Source of the DNA: Warburgia ugandensis
Lineage: Eukaryota > Streptophyta > Magnoliopsida > Canellales > Canellaceae
Length of the DNA stretch: 64,000 nt
Assembly (NCBI GenBank): GCA_035236585.1
Contig: CP141127.1
Span: 76,675,495 to 76,739,494 of the forward strand
Reading direction: 5' to 3'
Shown: positions 1 to 10,537 of the stretch, piece by piece
Position numbering within the stretch: the first letter of the stretch is position 1
Layout: every line of letters starts with the position of its first letter
The notes under the pieces: generated by a model
The model's database searches: none
What the model saw: the letters and a program-made list of their open reading frames with translations, nothing else
Told to the model about the DNA's origin: nothing
Position numbers and translations under genes: made by a program

Positions 1-829
1 GAATTCCATGTCTAATTGAATTAGGGTTTCCTGCGAAAACACTAGTTCATCGAGGACGATGCATCCCTGGACGCTCCTGATGTAGACATGGGGTCATCTG
101 CCCAAGTGCATTTGGGGACACGCCCACAGACAAAGAAGAGAGAAATGGGGAATATTGGGGAGGATTTTGGAGCTGAAATTTTGGGGCATTGTAGGGGACC
201 TTGTGAAGAACATTAGCAAATTTTTTGGGAATTTTATGAGCTATTTATAAATATTTTTGAATTTTCTTATGATTACATGTAATTATCATGTTTCAAATTA
301 TTATTATTATTAAATTAGCATTGGATTTTTGCTACCACCTCCTTCTCCGCTAGAAGTTGGTAGTGGTTTGACTCATGATTACATGTTTTCTGGCCGTTGG
401 ATCCATTTGTGGGCCTCTTGTGGGCCCCATGAGGTGTGAAAGGACCATTTTTCCCTTTTATGGAGAAAAATCTATTTTATTCTCCCAAACTCGGAATTAA
501 GTGTACTTAGTGGAGTTGGAATTGTATTTTCAAGTACATTCTAAATATTATTGTCTTATGTCTCAATTATGTGTAAAATTACTATTTTGCCCTTTTATTC
601 ATAAAAATAGAAAAAAATAAGGATTTTTCATCTGGGCTCAGAATTTGACATATTTACAATCATTTTGATCAATTTTTTGAGTACATTACAAATATCTAAG
701 TTTTAAGTCTTAATTTTAATTTTATAAAAATAAATTTTCCTGGAACTCAAAGTTCCAGTTCCACTTTTAGAATTTCAACTTTTAATTTTTAATAATTTAA
801 TTATATTCATAAAAATTGGGGTTGTTACA
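1..829 (-). mobile_element. Terminal part of a Tekay-like gypsy LTR (cut by window edge)
   Basis: Read on the minus strand this piece begins with TGTAACAACCCC, the usual start of Tekay/Del chromovirus LTRs, at base 829. It runs leftward through a TATA-like box (about 242-253) and a conserved GC-rich motif (52-77), and leaves the window at base 1. It is a distant relative of the 20,747-25,328 LTR: both carry the GAGGACGATGC word, a TATA box and a similar AT-rich start. No primer site or polypurine tract is visible beside it, so it may be a solo LTR or part of a larger element outside the window. Old and incomplete. Confidence 0.6.
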
Positions 830-1527
830 GATTAGGTATGGGAAATGGACTAAGAAGGTGGCGTTTTTTCCCTTGATGGGTCCCCTAATGCATGATCATC
901 TTACCTTTTTCAATTCTCTCTTAAAATTCCTTAAAAATCACACTTTTAATATAGAAAGTTGCTGAAATTGATGTTCCAATCATATCACTCCATATGACAT
1001 TCATTCATGGCTTGATGGCTTAAGTGGCTTCAATACTTAACTTAAACACTTGATTAGCTTAGCTTCCTTAGGTTTCCTAGTTGAACAAGGATACCTTATG
1101 TACGACTCTAATTCTTATGCAAAGTGGTGGAAATGGATGACTTTTTGCATGAATCATTTTAATCACCTTTGGTTTCTTCCAATTTCTTTTGTAGGCTTCA
1201 TCCCCATACCGCAGCCTCCTGCACCTCCAGCGAGCTAATCGTGTAGCTCAACCCATGAAAAACTTTGCAAGGTGCAATATAGGCCGTTGAATCATCTTCT
1301 CACTTCCTATAAAAAGAGTAAAATCCTAATTAAATCCTAAAAAACTACGACCATTCACATACTTACTCTAGATTTTCTTCTGAACCTTCAAAATGTCAAA
1401 CTTTTGAATCATTAGGGAAAAAATGCATATGTTACAAATTTATGAAAAACCCTAAAACAATACTATAATTTATAACACATGAGCCACTAATTGGGTACTT
1501 CTTATACAAAATTGAACACTTATCAAT
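830..1527. other. Unassigned AT-rich DNA
   Basis: No coding, RNA or repeat signal that I can support. A 62-codon open frame at 1,050-1,238 has no recognisable motif. Confidence 0.4.
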
Positions 1528-1965
1528 AGCTGTAGGGCTATGCTATTTGGATTAGAGTGTTGGGCAATTAAGGAACAATATGTATATATGATGAGACATA
1601 GTTAAAATGAGGATATTGAGATGGATGAGTTGTAAGAAAGTATATAATTAGAAATGAAAACATTAGAGGAAACCTTAGGAGTAGTTCCAATAGGTAACAA
1701 GATGAGGGAGGGTAGGCTTAGATAATTTAGACATGTCCAACAAGGACTGAAAACGGCACCTAATTAGAAGGAGTGAGTCGATCCAAACCGAAGGCTCTAA
1801 AAGGATAAGAGGAAGGCCCAAAAAAATGTGACTAGAAGTGATGAGAAAAGATTTCAAGACTTTTGGACTAAATGAATCCATGACACTTAATAGAAGGGAA
1901 TGGAGGAAAACGATTCTTCTGGTTGACCCCTAATTGAGATATGGCCTAGATGACGACGATGATGA
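1528..1965 (+). mobile_element. 5'-truncated RTE-clade LINE tail, copy 1
   Basis: The piece matches, base for base over long stretches, the 3' end of the LINE at 4,480-5,236. It has the codons for the 'ECWA(V/I)KE' and 'RMLRW' words found after the reverse transcriptase core of plant RTE LINEs, and it ends in a GAC/GAT-rich tail (about 1,950-1,965). The reading frame is broken by several stops and indels. It is severely 5' truncated and looks older than the 20,231-20,447 copy because its tail is already impure. Confidence 0.75.
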
Positions 1966-4479
1966 TAATGATGTTGCTTGAGTAGCCTTTGGGCTTCTAA
2001 AGATAAGAGATTAGTTTCATTGTCCAGTGTTCTGATGAGGATCTACTTAGTTTATGTTTTGATTTGCACAAAGTACAATAATGTACATTATGAAGATTAT
2101 GGTATTAGTTATATTTGAAAAGTTCTAACATCTATAGTTATTAACAAAACAACATAATACAACCTAAATCTCTATAACAAGAGGAAGTTGATAAGTTCCC
2201 AAGCAATGAGAGGAGATTGATATTTGAACCCATGCCCATTGAAGAATGAGTAGCAGGTTAGCAGTGAAAAATGGCCCTTATTATGTGTCAAGATTGTGAA
2301 AAGTAGCAAATGAAGTTGTTTTTCTTGAGGCTTACCTAATATCATAATGAATTGGTAATAAGAACAAGAATATATTGCTCTTCAAGACATATAACTTTGT
2401 GGAACATTAATGTGATCAACGTTATAGATTCATGCATTGTTCCTATTTTTTGTTTCATTTTGGATTCAATTGGCTCAAACGAGCATCCCTTCATACTAAT
2501 GTTGTAGAGCCAACTCATGAATCTACAAAAGGTGATCCTTCAAAGCTTATCATGTTTAGTAGCTTCTTTCAACATTTCATTTGGAAATAGAGATACTCTT
2601 TTCCCTATACCCCATCACCACTAAGTACTTACAAACAATCTAAGTTTTAAAATGGGATTTCTCGATTCTCATATAGTAATCAATGCCAATAAGTTTAGAA
2701 AGCCTCTAGTGTCTAAAGATTAAATCTTTTCTACAATACTTTGAACTAACTTTGGTAACCTGAATCTGCAACATCAGAAGAACGAGTTTATAGTGGGATA
2801 CTTTTCTTCTTTTGAAGTATTGATATTAGTTTGAAAGATCAATGAAATCTAGTAAATTTTAAGTTTTGTACGAAACTATTGATAGCATGGTCATATCCAT
2901 CCTAGACAGCTACATAAAAAAATTCTCAAGGGAGCAAGCAACCTTGGCTTCCCTCTATCATTTTAATTTAAATTAAATGTGAACCTTGGTTTAAAATGTT
3001 TATTTTACAAATTCTCATTTTCAAGATTTTAAATCAAGTAGATAAATAGTTTGATTAAGCTTATCAGGTTATTAGTCAAGTTTCCTTGAATATAATGACT
3101 AGGGTTTTTGCATTTTATTATCCATAAGTTTTGGTCAAATTGAGTTAGTTGGGAGAGTTCTTCAAGTACTTAATTTACTTTAAAAACTTGTATCTACAGC
3201 TAAGTCCAATTTTTAGTAATATTTATGCTAGCATGTTAGTTGTTGAGTGCCTTTTGCACCTGTCTAAATGAGCTTTGCTCATAGTATGCTATAGTATGCA
3301 TTGTTGTGCCTTTGGTCATTTGGACTCATAAGCACATTCCTTACCTATAGCAAAAACTCATGGATTTGTTTTACTAAGTTGCACATTTTGGGGTTGTTTG
3401 TGACAATGGGAACAAATAATGGGCAAGCTTATTCATATATACTGATGTCATTACCATTGTTTTCTTAAACAGTAACAGTATATGTCCTAAGAAGCTGCAC
3501 TACACTTGAACTTAGGATTACCTTTGTGCCAAGAATAAGAAATCTTAATATTTTCTACAACTTCGAGAGTGTGATATTGAATTCACCAACTGAGCCCTGA
3601 AACATATTCATGTCTAGACACCACATCTCTAAGAGAAACATTAAGACTTTAGTAGATTTAGGTAGATATCCTAAGTCACACAGGCTATGTGAAAGAATCT
3701 TTACTTGTTCTAAGGGAACATCAAATCAATGCAATATCCTAGCAGTCCACTGGGTCTGGCCAAAAAACATTGTGCATCCACCTCTTATATGCTCTCCAAA
3801 TCCCCAAAATGCTCTTCCTTCCACAATCTAATGGCTTAGAGTCCTACAAACCTCCTTTGACTCTGATGTATCCATGCATGAACATCATCTTAGCATCAAA
3901 CACCTCAGAAACATCGTAACCATCAAATTCTCCTTTATACCCTTTCTTGAGTATCTTAAAAGTATCCTCGCTGCCTTTCTTATGGATCTGATGCTTGTGA
4001 TGTGTGAAGGCCACCTCAAGGCTCACCACCTTCATCTTGTGTAGGTAACACAATTCCACCTCACACATATTGCCATGGTGTGGAGCATAATCAAGCCATG
4101 CACAATTTTTTGTAAAAATTGAAGTACATCTCATTTTCTTTCTTTAGGCTGAAAACAATTGTTAACATAGCCAAATAGGTATAAATACTAGTTACAAGTG
4201 ATTCTAGTCCTAAGCTCGGATAAAAAAGGAGGATTTTGCATCAAGTGCTAGTAGGCAAGTAAAGCCTTTTTGAATAAGTTGAAGTTATCTAGTTATTTCC
4301 TCTTCTTACTTGCAAATGAATATTCATATGTATATTAGTTTGTAAGTAAGAAGAGAAGATAATGAAAATGCTCTTCATCTTCTTCAAAGTATAGCAACCC
4401 TAACATGACATGAATTGATCACTAATAAGCATGCTATTTATAAATGATATTTTTTTATTATTGATAAGATAAGGGAGGG
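1966..4479. other. Unassigned AT-rich DNA
   Basis: About 2.5 kb without any domain I recognise. The only longer frame on the minus strand is at 3,844-4,134 and is listed separately. No LTR ends, primer sites or microsatellite tails were seen. Confidence 0.4.
3844..4134 (-). CDS. Unrecognised open frame, 96 codons, doubtful gene
   Basis: The frame runs from an ATG at 4,134 to a stop at 3,844 and would give a mildly charged 96-residue protein with no signal peptide or membrane segment. I do not recognise any domain. It has several Cys and His residues (for example 'FTHHKHQIHKK') but no spaced zinc-finger pattern. There is no obvious TATA box or polyadenylation signal, and the surroundings are decayed transposon DNA. 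It could be an exon of an unrecognised host gene, a fragment of a transposon protein, or a chance frame. The last is most likely. Confidence 0.15.
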   Translation of the reverse strand: MRCTSIFTKNCAWLDYAPHHGNMCEVELCYLHKMKVVSLEVAFTHHKHQIHKKGSEDTFKILKKGYKGEFDGYDVSEVFDAKMMFMHGYIRVKGGL

Positions 4480-5236
4480 CATAAACACAAAGCTAGAGTT
4501 ATAGATAAAAGCATTAGAACCTAAAGTATTTAAAATCATTCAGACTAAGACAAAGTGTATGGAATGCAATTTTAGCAAGGAGAGGAGTGGCAGTGGAGCA
4601 CCAATAAAGATTGATAACTGAGAAGTTCCCACAAAAGATTACTTTTGGTACTTAGGATTGATGATTCATGAGGGGAGAGATTTAGAGGAAGGTTACCCAT
4701 AGAATCCAAAAACGTTGGAATAAATGGATATGTGCATTTGTAGTTTTATGTGATTGGTAAGCACCACTCAAATTAAAAGGAAAATTCTATAGGATGGCTA
4801 TAAGGCTGACTATGCTCTATGAATCAGAGTGCTGGGCAGTTAAAGAACATCATGTTCATAGAATGAGCATAACAGAAATGAGGATGTTGAGATGGATATG
4901 TTGGAAGACAAGAAAGGATAGAATTAGGAATGAATACATTATACGAAATTTAGGGGTAGCACTAATGCGCAACAAGATGATGGAGATTAGATTTAGATGG
5001 TTTGGACATATCTAACATAGACTGAAAATGGAACCAATTAGGAGTGAGGCAATGCAAGTAGAAGGTTCTAAAAGGGCAATGGAAAGGCTCAAAAGAATGT
5101 ACGTAGAAGTGGTGAGAAAATATTTAAAAACTTTGGGACTAAATGAAGCCATGGTACTTAATAGAGGGAATGGAGGAACAATATTCATGTGACCGACCCC
5201 TTATTAGGATAAGGTCTTGATGATGATGACTAGTTG
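4480..5236 (+). mobile_element. 5'-truncated RTE-clade LINE, copy 2
   Basis: This is the best preserved LINE piece in the window. In different frames it encodes the end of a reverse transcriptase ('TKCMECNFSKERSG' near 4,545-4,590, then the 'YLG' region near 4,640) and the downstream region typical of plant RTE LINEs, open from 4,794 to 5,015 ('ESECWAVKEHHVHRMS', 'MRMLRWICWKTRKDR', 'RFRWFGHI'). It ends with a short GATGATGAT tail at about 5,217-5,230. The endonuclease and most of the polymerase are missing (5' truncation), and stops and frameshifts break what remains. No target duplication could be assigned with confidence. Confidence 0.85.
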
Positions 5237-5990
5237 CCAGTGACAATACTAGCCAAATGTCTAAAGCCCTCTAAGCTAAAAGTAAACAAACTATGGAGAT
5301 AGGGTACTAGCAGTGCACCCAATGAATGTTCAAAGTTTCTTATTAGAGTCCAGAAGGGTGTAAACATCGAGTTACTGAATGCTCACCCAGTAGATCCTTA
5401 GAGCTTAACATTTAAGGCCTTTAAAATACCTCAAGTTTGGGTTGCAAGATGCTCACCAGATAAGCCCATAGGGCACTTGATTTGCTTTTTCTTAAATGCC
5501 TAAGATGCAAATTACACTCCAGATTGAAGGTTAACCAATGGTTCCTTTAACCATGCACATAAAATCATAAGCCTAAAACTTAGTTTCTCTCTTGAATGTA
5601 GATGGACCTAGGTTGTAAATTGCACACCTAGACCAAAAAGATTTAAGTAGAAACCAAACAAATAAATGAGCTATCTTACATGGGCTAGTCAAAATAATGC
5701 TTAAAGGATTTGGCATTTTTATGCATATCATACATTAAAAGCTAGAAACATAAGCATAGAGTTTTACATGTCTTAAAGGGGCTAAAAATCATAACCCGCT
5801 TGCAAACACACCCCCCCCCCCCCAACACACCACACACATAAGCATGCATAGGGAAGAAGAATTATGCATATGACAATAAAATGCCCTATCTACGTACACA
5901 TGTGTGGATATATATTTCTGTGCATGTGAATGTATATATGCATACACACATGAATATATATAATCATTCTTCTAAGAGAATAAAAGTGGT
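5237..5990. other. Unassigned DNA with a small two-copy repeat and a C13 run
   Basis: Two related copies of a 'GATGCTCACC(C)AG..A..CC..AGAGC' word lie near 5,376-5,404 and 5,448-5,472. A run of 13 C residues lies at about 5,811-5,823, followed by CA-rich and ATGTATAT-rich DNA. No gene is visible. Confidence 0.4.
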
Positions 5991-5994
5991 GAGT

Positions 5995-7240
5995 TCTTCA
6001 AATAAAAGCATGAAAGGGCCCACTTGATTTAGATAATGGACCCATTAAATAAATAAATAATGCCCCATAAATGAGGGGGATGGGGGAATTCAAAGAAAAA
6101 TGAGGCCAACTTGGTCCAAACCAGTGGGGCCCACTAACTAAAAAAAGCCCTATTTGTTTATAAGAGGAACATAAAAAATAAAAAATAAAAGTCTCCTATA
6201 AGGGTGCTCTTTGAAATTGAGAATGATTAAGACTCTCCTAGAAGAGAATCCCATAATGACTCCATCATAGAATTCTCTTGAATGAGACCTACCTTGTATG
6301 CCATGTAGGACCCATCATTATTTATGTTTTTCCCAAATAAAAGCATGGATCAGGGTCCACTTCATTCAGATAAGTAGGACCAACCAATAAAAGAAATGCC
6401 CCATGAGAGGGGTTCTTTAGATATAAGAAGATAGGGCCTAATTTATCCAAACAAGAGGGACCTATTGCAAAAAGAAAAAGAAATGACCTTAAGAGGGGCT
6501 CTTTGGAATTAAGAATGTTTAGGACTCTAGAGGGAGTCCTATGCCTATTCTTTCCTAGAATTTTTTTAGAATGAGACCCACCTTATTTGCATGTGGAACC
6601 ATTACTCTCCTTTAATAAAATATACATGAATAAAAAAGGAGAAGGAAAAGAAAACATACCTAAGAGTGTGGAGCGTGTGAATTTGAGGGAGGAAAACTAG
6701 GTGAAGATTAAATATGAAAATTTAAGGAGGGAGCTCTACTTTTTATAAATTGAAAACTCTAGTGTCCCCATCTATCTCTAAAACCTATATGTTTCTCCCT
6801 ATGAGTCTATCTTCTCATTCAATTGCTCGTCATATTAGGAATTTAAAGTTCTAAAATTTTCAACATTTTGAAGTTCCCCCTTATTAAGGGACTTAAACAT
6901 TTTAAAGAGGCATCTCTTAGAGGGCTAATTTTCACAATTTACCCCTCCCTTTAACAAAAAGAGGCCCCTATAGGGCCACTTTTTTTTCAAAAGAAAAAAT
7001 AATAAGTATGTATCAATAGGACTCTCTTGGAGAGAGTCATTTTCTTTCCTACTCTTTTAAGACACTCAAAGTAGGGTCCACTTTATCCAAAACAAGTTGG
7101 GCCCTCCAATGAACGAATAGATAAAAGAAACATCCCATGTGGGGCCCTCTTATTTTAAAAATATTAGGGCTCTCTAAAAAATAGTCCTTAATATTTTTCA
7201 CTCCTAGAATTTCTCTATTTTCCTAAGGCTGTTTAAGTCA
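5995..7240. repeat. Degenerate tandem repeat, long period (about 300-340 bp)
   Basis: The phrase AATAAAAGCATG followed by GGGYCCACTT occurs at 6,001 and again at 6,339. The phrase GAATGAGACCYACCTT occurs at about 6,273 and 6,560, each preceded by an AGGACTCT..AGAGTCC-type inverted word. Copies differ a lot, so the array is old. It grades into the shorter-period array that follows. Confidence 0.6.
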
Positions 7241-8261
7241 TCTGGAAAACCTACAATTGGACCCACTTTATTTGTAAGTGAGGTATGTTAACATTCAAAG
7301 CAAAATGATGCCCTCATGGAAGGCTCCTTAATTAAAAATGTGTAAGACTCTCTTAGAGAGATAAAGAGAGACAATCCTTTATTTTAAATAATCTAAGTGA
7401 TCTATTGTTGGATCCACCTTGATTTAGGTGGGACCCTTTATCATTTGAAAAAAAAGAAAAAGCCTCCTATGGGGGATCCTCAAATTTTAAAATACTTAGG
7501 ACACTTATGCAGAGAGAGTCTTTACTTTTAGGGATTCAAATAGTACCACCTTGTTTACATGTGACCTCCCATTATTATCAAAATAAAATGCCCATAAGGG
7601 CTTCTTGTTTTCAACATATTTAGGACTCTTTAATGGGCACAGAGTCCATTATCTTTTGTCTCCTAGGAAACTCATAATGCGACCCACTTTGTTTGTAGGT
7701 GGAACCCCATTTGTAAAAGAAAAGAGGCCCATAAGGACTCGTTATTTTTAAAAATACTTAGTACACTTTCATGGACAGAGTCCTTTATGTTGTGTTTTCT
7801 AGTAAGCCTAAAATGGGACCCACTTGTTAAGGGTGGCAGCCATTTTCATTCTCAAAATAAAATTCCATATAATGGCTCTAATTCTTAATATTTTCAAGAC
7901 TCTCTCATGGAGAAAGAAGTCTTCATTGTTTAGCTTCCTATGGACCTAAAATGGGAACTACCTTGTTTATAGGGGGACCACATCACTAGTCAAATAGAAA
8001 TGCCCCATGTAGGGAACTTCTTATCTCTGGAGATATTTAAGACTCTCCTATTGGAAAGAGCCCTATCTATTAAGTTTGTAGGGAGTACTAAACAGGACTC
8101 ACCTTGTTTAAGGGTGGGATTCTTTTTCTTTCACATAGAAAATGTCCATGATGAGACTTCCTTATCCTATAAACTATTGGGACTTTCTTACAAGAAAAAG
8201 TCCCACATGTTTTTGTTTTCATTGGGTGTTTCAAACCTTACACACCTTCTTTATGGGTGGG

Positions 8262-8262
<1 letters not shown>
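7240..8262. repeat. Degenerate tandem array, period about 135-147 bp, about 8 copies
   Basis: A core reading GACCCACYTTGTTT...GGTGGGACC recurs near 7,255, 7,409, 7,545, 7,680, 7,815, 7,948, 8,095 and 8,238. Each unit also holds a 'GCCC(C)AT.AGGG' word and an inverted pair GGACTCTC...GAGAGAGTCC that could form a hairpin. The array ends directly in the CT microsatellite at 8,263. Unit-to-unit divergence is high. Confidence 0.75.

Positions 8263-8335
<73 letters not shown>
8263..8335. repeat. (CT)n microsatellite, about 73 bp
   Basis: Perfect CT dinucleotide run of about 36 units starting inside the last unit of the degenerate array. Leu-Ser repeat frames across it are artefacts. Confidence 0.97.
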
Positions 8336-8336
<1 letters not shown>

Positions 8337-8639
8337 AGTGGGACCTATTTTTCTTTCCCTCTCTTTCTCTTTCTTAGCCCAAGTTGGACCCATTTATCCT
8401 TCTTTCCTCCAAACAAACTATATGATCTATATTTTTTCCCATCTTCTTCCACTTCTTCACTCTCCCACTTTCTCAAACTCCTGTAAATCCTAACTCAAAA
8501 AAGCTTATAAATACCCTACTTAGACAGAGACATGTGGACAACAAAGTGAGATACATAAATACAAAAAGAAACATAAAGAAAAGGTGATTTTGTACCATTC
8601 TTTCGAAGTTTTTCTAGGGATCAAGGTGATAATCCCTGT

Positions 8640-8830
8640 CTTAGTTCCCCTATGTCGCTATCTACTGGGTAGAGCTTACTATGGCAAGAGAGACTTTTCT
8701 CTTTCTTCCCTGCTATTTTGTATACACTCATTATTTGGGTAGATCTCGCCATGTCCGAGAGAGTCCTTTGTTAAGGCTAGGGTTCGACAAACTTCCATTA
8801 TGGGGTAGAGCTTGCCATGCCCCAAGAAGT
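8640..8830. repeat. Three-copy minisatellite
   Basis: The word TGGGTAGAGCTTGCCATGCC occurs in diverged form at about 8,665, 8,738 and 8,800, spaced roughly 63-73 bp. It lies between the longer arrays to its left and the 60-bp array to its right. Confidence 0.55.
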
Positions 8831-9054
8831 TTGTCCTATCTTTCTCTCTAGAGAAGGTGCTATAATGAGTCGCATCAATTACCTAGAACAGGTCACATTT
8901 CTAAGTGAACTAGACCCCTCATCTTATTGTCTAGATTCATTAACAAAAAAGTAGATAAAAGAAAGAAAAGAGAAAAAGACTCATGAACTTCTTATTGGTT
9001 ATGTAAAAAAAGAAAAGAAAAAGATATAAAAATCTCAAATAATGACCCAATTAC

Positions 9055-9300
9055 CAACTAAATGGACAAGGGTCTTAAGTGGGCCCATTAAAATCAAGAT
9101 AAGGTTGAAACTCCATCGATTCCAAAATGGATAAAGTCTTAGAGTGGGTCCTAGTTGATCAAACTTAAAATTTGAAAATTGCTAAATGGTAATGTCTCAA
9201 AGTGATTCTTAGTTGGCAATCAAGACTAGGGCCCAAAATAAAAATCTTAGGTTAACTAAAATTGTTAAAGGATAAAACTCTATGGAGACCATGACTTGGA
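9055..9300. repeat. Diverged repeats, spacing about 58-83 bp
   Basis: The word AAATGGAYAARGTCTTARAGTGGG and relatives appear near 9,058, 9,126, 9,184 and 9,267. It looks like a more decayed forerunner of the 60-bp array that follows. Confidence 0.45.
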
Positions 9301-9449
9301 AAATCCTAAATAAAAAGAAGTCTGGCCCATTCCAACATTAAAGAATCCAAAGAAAGCATGTGGACCCCAATTCACATCAAAATTGGGCACCCCTTTTTCC
9401 CATTGTTTATTCATTCTACAAGAATCCTAAAAAACACTTAAAATTCCAT

Positions 9450-9845
9450 GACTATAAGACTTTTAAAGTGAACCCCAATTGGGATTAAATGTGGTCAAAG
9501 TCTTAATGACGTATGACTTCAAAAGCAGACCCCAATTAAGACTCTCAAATGTACTCAGAGTCCTATTAGCCTAAGACTCCTAAAGTGGACTCCAATTGGG
9601 ACTCCCAACTACAATCAAAGTCCTATCAGCCAAAGATTCCTAAAGCAAACCCCACTTAAGATTTTCAAATACAATTAGAGTCTTATTACCCTAATACTCC
9701 TAAGGTGGACCCCAATTGGGACTCTTGAAGCCTATGACTCCTAAAGTAGATCGTAATTAAGTTTTCTAGATATAGTATAAGTCCTAAAGTGAACCATGTT
9801 AGAGACTCTTAAAAGTCCTACCAATTTAAGACTCCAAAAGTGGTT
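9450..9845. repeat. 60-bp minisatellite, about 5-6 copies
   Basis: The unit contains AGACTCCTAAAGTGGACCCC, then AATTGGGACTC and CAGAGTCCTATTA. Copies begin near 9,455, 9,514, 9,573, 9,633 and 9,693, so spacing is very regular at 57-60 bp. Shorter broken copies follow to about 9,845. Confidence 0.85.
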
Positions 9846-9929
9846 CCAGTTGAGACTTCTAAGTTCATTCACCCCAACTTGAAGGGTCTCCCAAATTTGG
9901 CTTTGCTACATGGGTCCCACTGCTCAAGG

Positions 9930-10178
9930 AGTGTAGCAAAATATAGACTCTAGCCAAACAGGCTTCATAAATCAAAGAGTCCCACAAAATATGGACTCTA
10001 GTCAAATGGGATCCAAAGCTTTCAAATTCTCACAAAATATGAACTCTAGCTAAATAGGCCCCACCACTTAAAGAGTCCCACAAAATATAAACTCTAGCTG
10101 AATGAACCTCTCCACTCAAAGACTCTCATAAAATATAAACATTAGTGCTACATGCCTTGTAATTTGGGGAGTACCACA
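9930..10178. repeat. 48-bp minisatellite, about 5 copies
   Basis: The phrase CACAAAATATGGACTCTAG recurs at about 9,935, 9,983, 10,031, 10,080 and 10,127 (48-49 bp spacing), separated by a CAAATGGGCCCCACCACTCA-like stretch and AGAGTCC. It shares the GGACTCT/AGAGTCC words with the two arrays to its left. Confidence 0.85.
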
Positions 10179-10239
10179 AAATAAGGACTTCAACAAACCA
10201 GCCCCACCAGTTCAAAATATCCTAGAAACTAAGGACACA

Positions 10240-10537
10240 AACCAATTGGATCATGTCCATAAAAAAAAACTTTAACATCACCACAATTTTCAACTAAAAT
10301 GGTTTCATCAACTTAGAAACCCTACATGGTGAAAATTCAAACCATGTACGACCTATCAAGTCCAAAAAGACACACATGACTTTAACAGAGTACATTCTCT
10401 AACCATCTTGATGTTAACCAATCAAAGGCAACACAAGTGTGCTCCTCTAACATGAAATACTTAAAGGGATGCTAAATCTATACTAAAGATGCATGTGCAA
10501 CTCTTTCATTTTAACAAGAGCATTTCCATGCATTTCC
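10240..10537. repeat. Left copy of a ~295-bp flanking duplication (R1)
   Basis: This sequence is repeated at 25,735-26,029 in the same orientation, with about 11 percent mismatches counted by eye over 220 bp. Its right end stops where the left LTR of the gypsy element begins, and its partner starts where the right LTR ends. Confidence 0.85.

Noticed and set aside
8000-8493. Three overlapping frames rich in Leu-Ser repeats
   Set aside because: They are translations of the CT microsatellite and the degenerate array. The same applies to the Arg-Glu, Leu-Ser, Ile, Met and Tyr-Ile repeat frames around 20,305, 24,538, 27,313, 27,499, 37,756 and 42,452.
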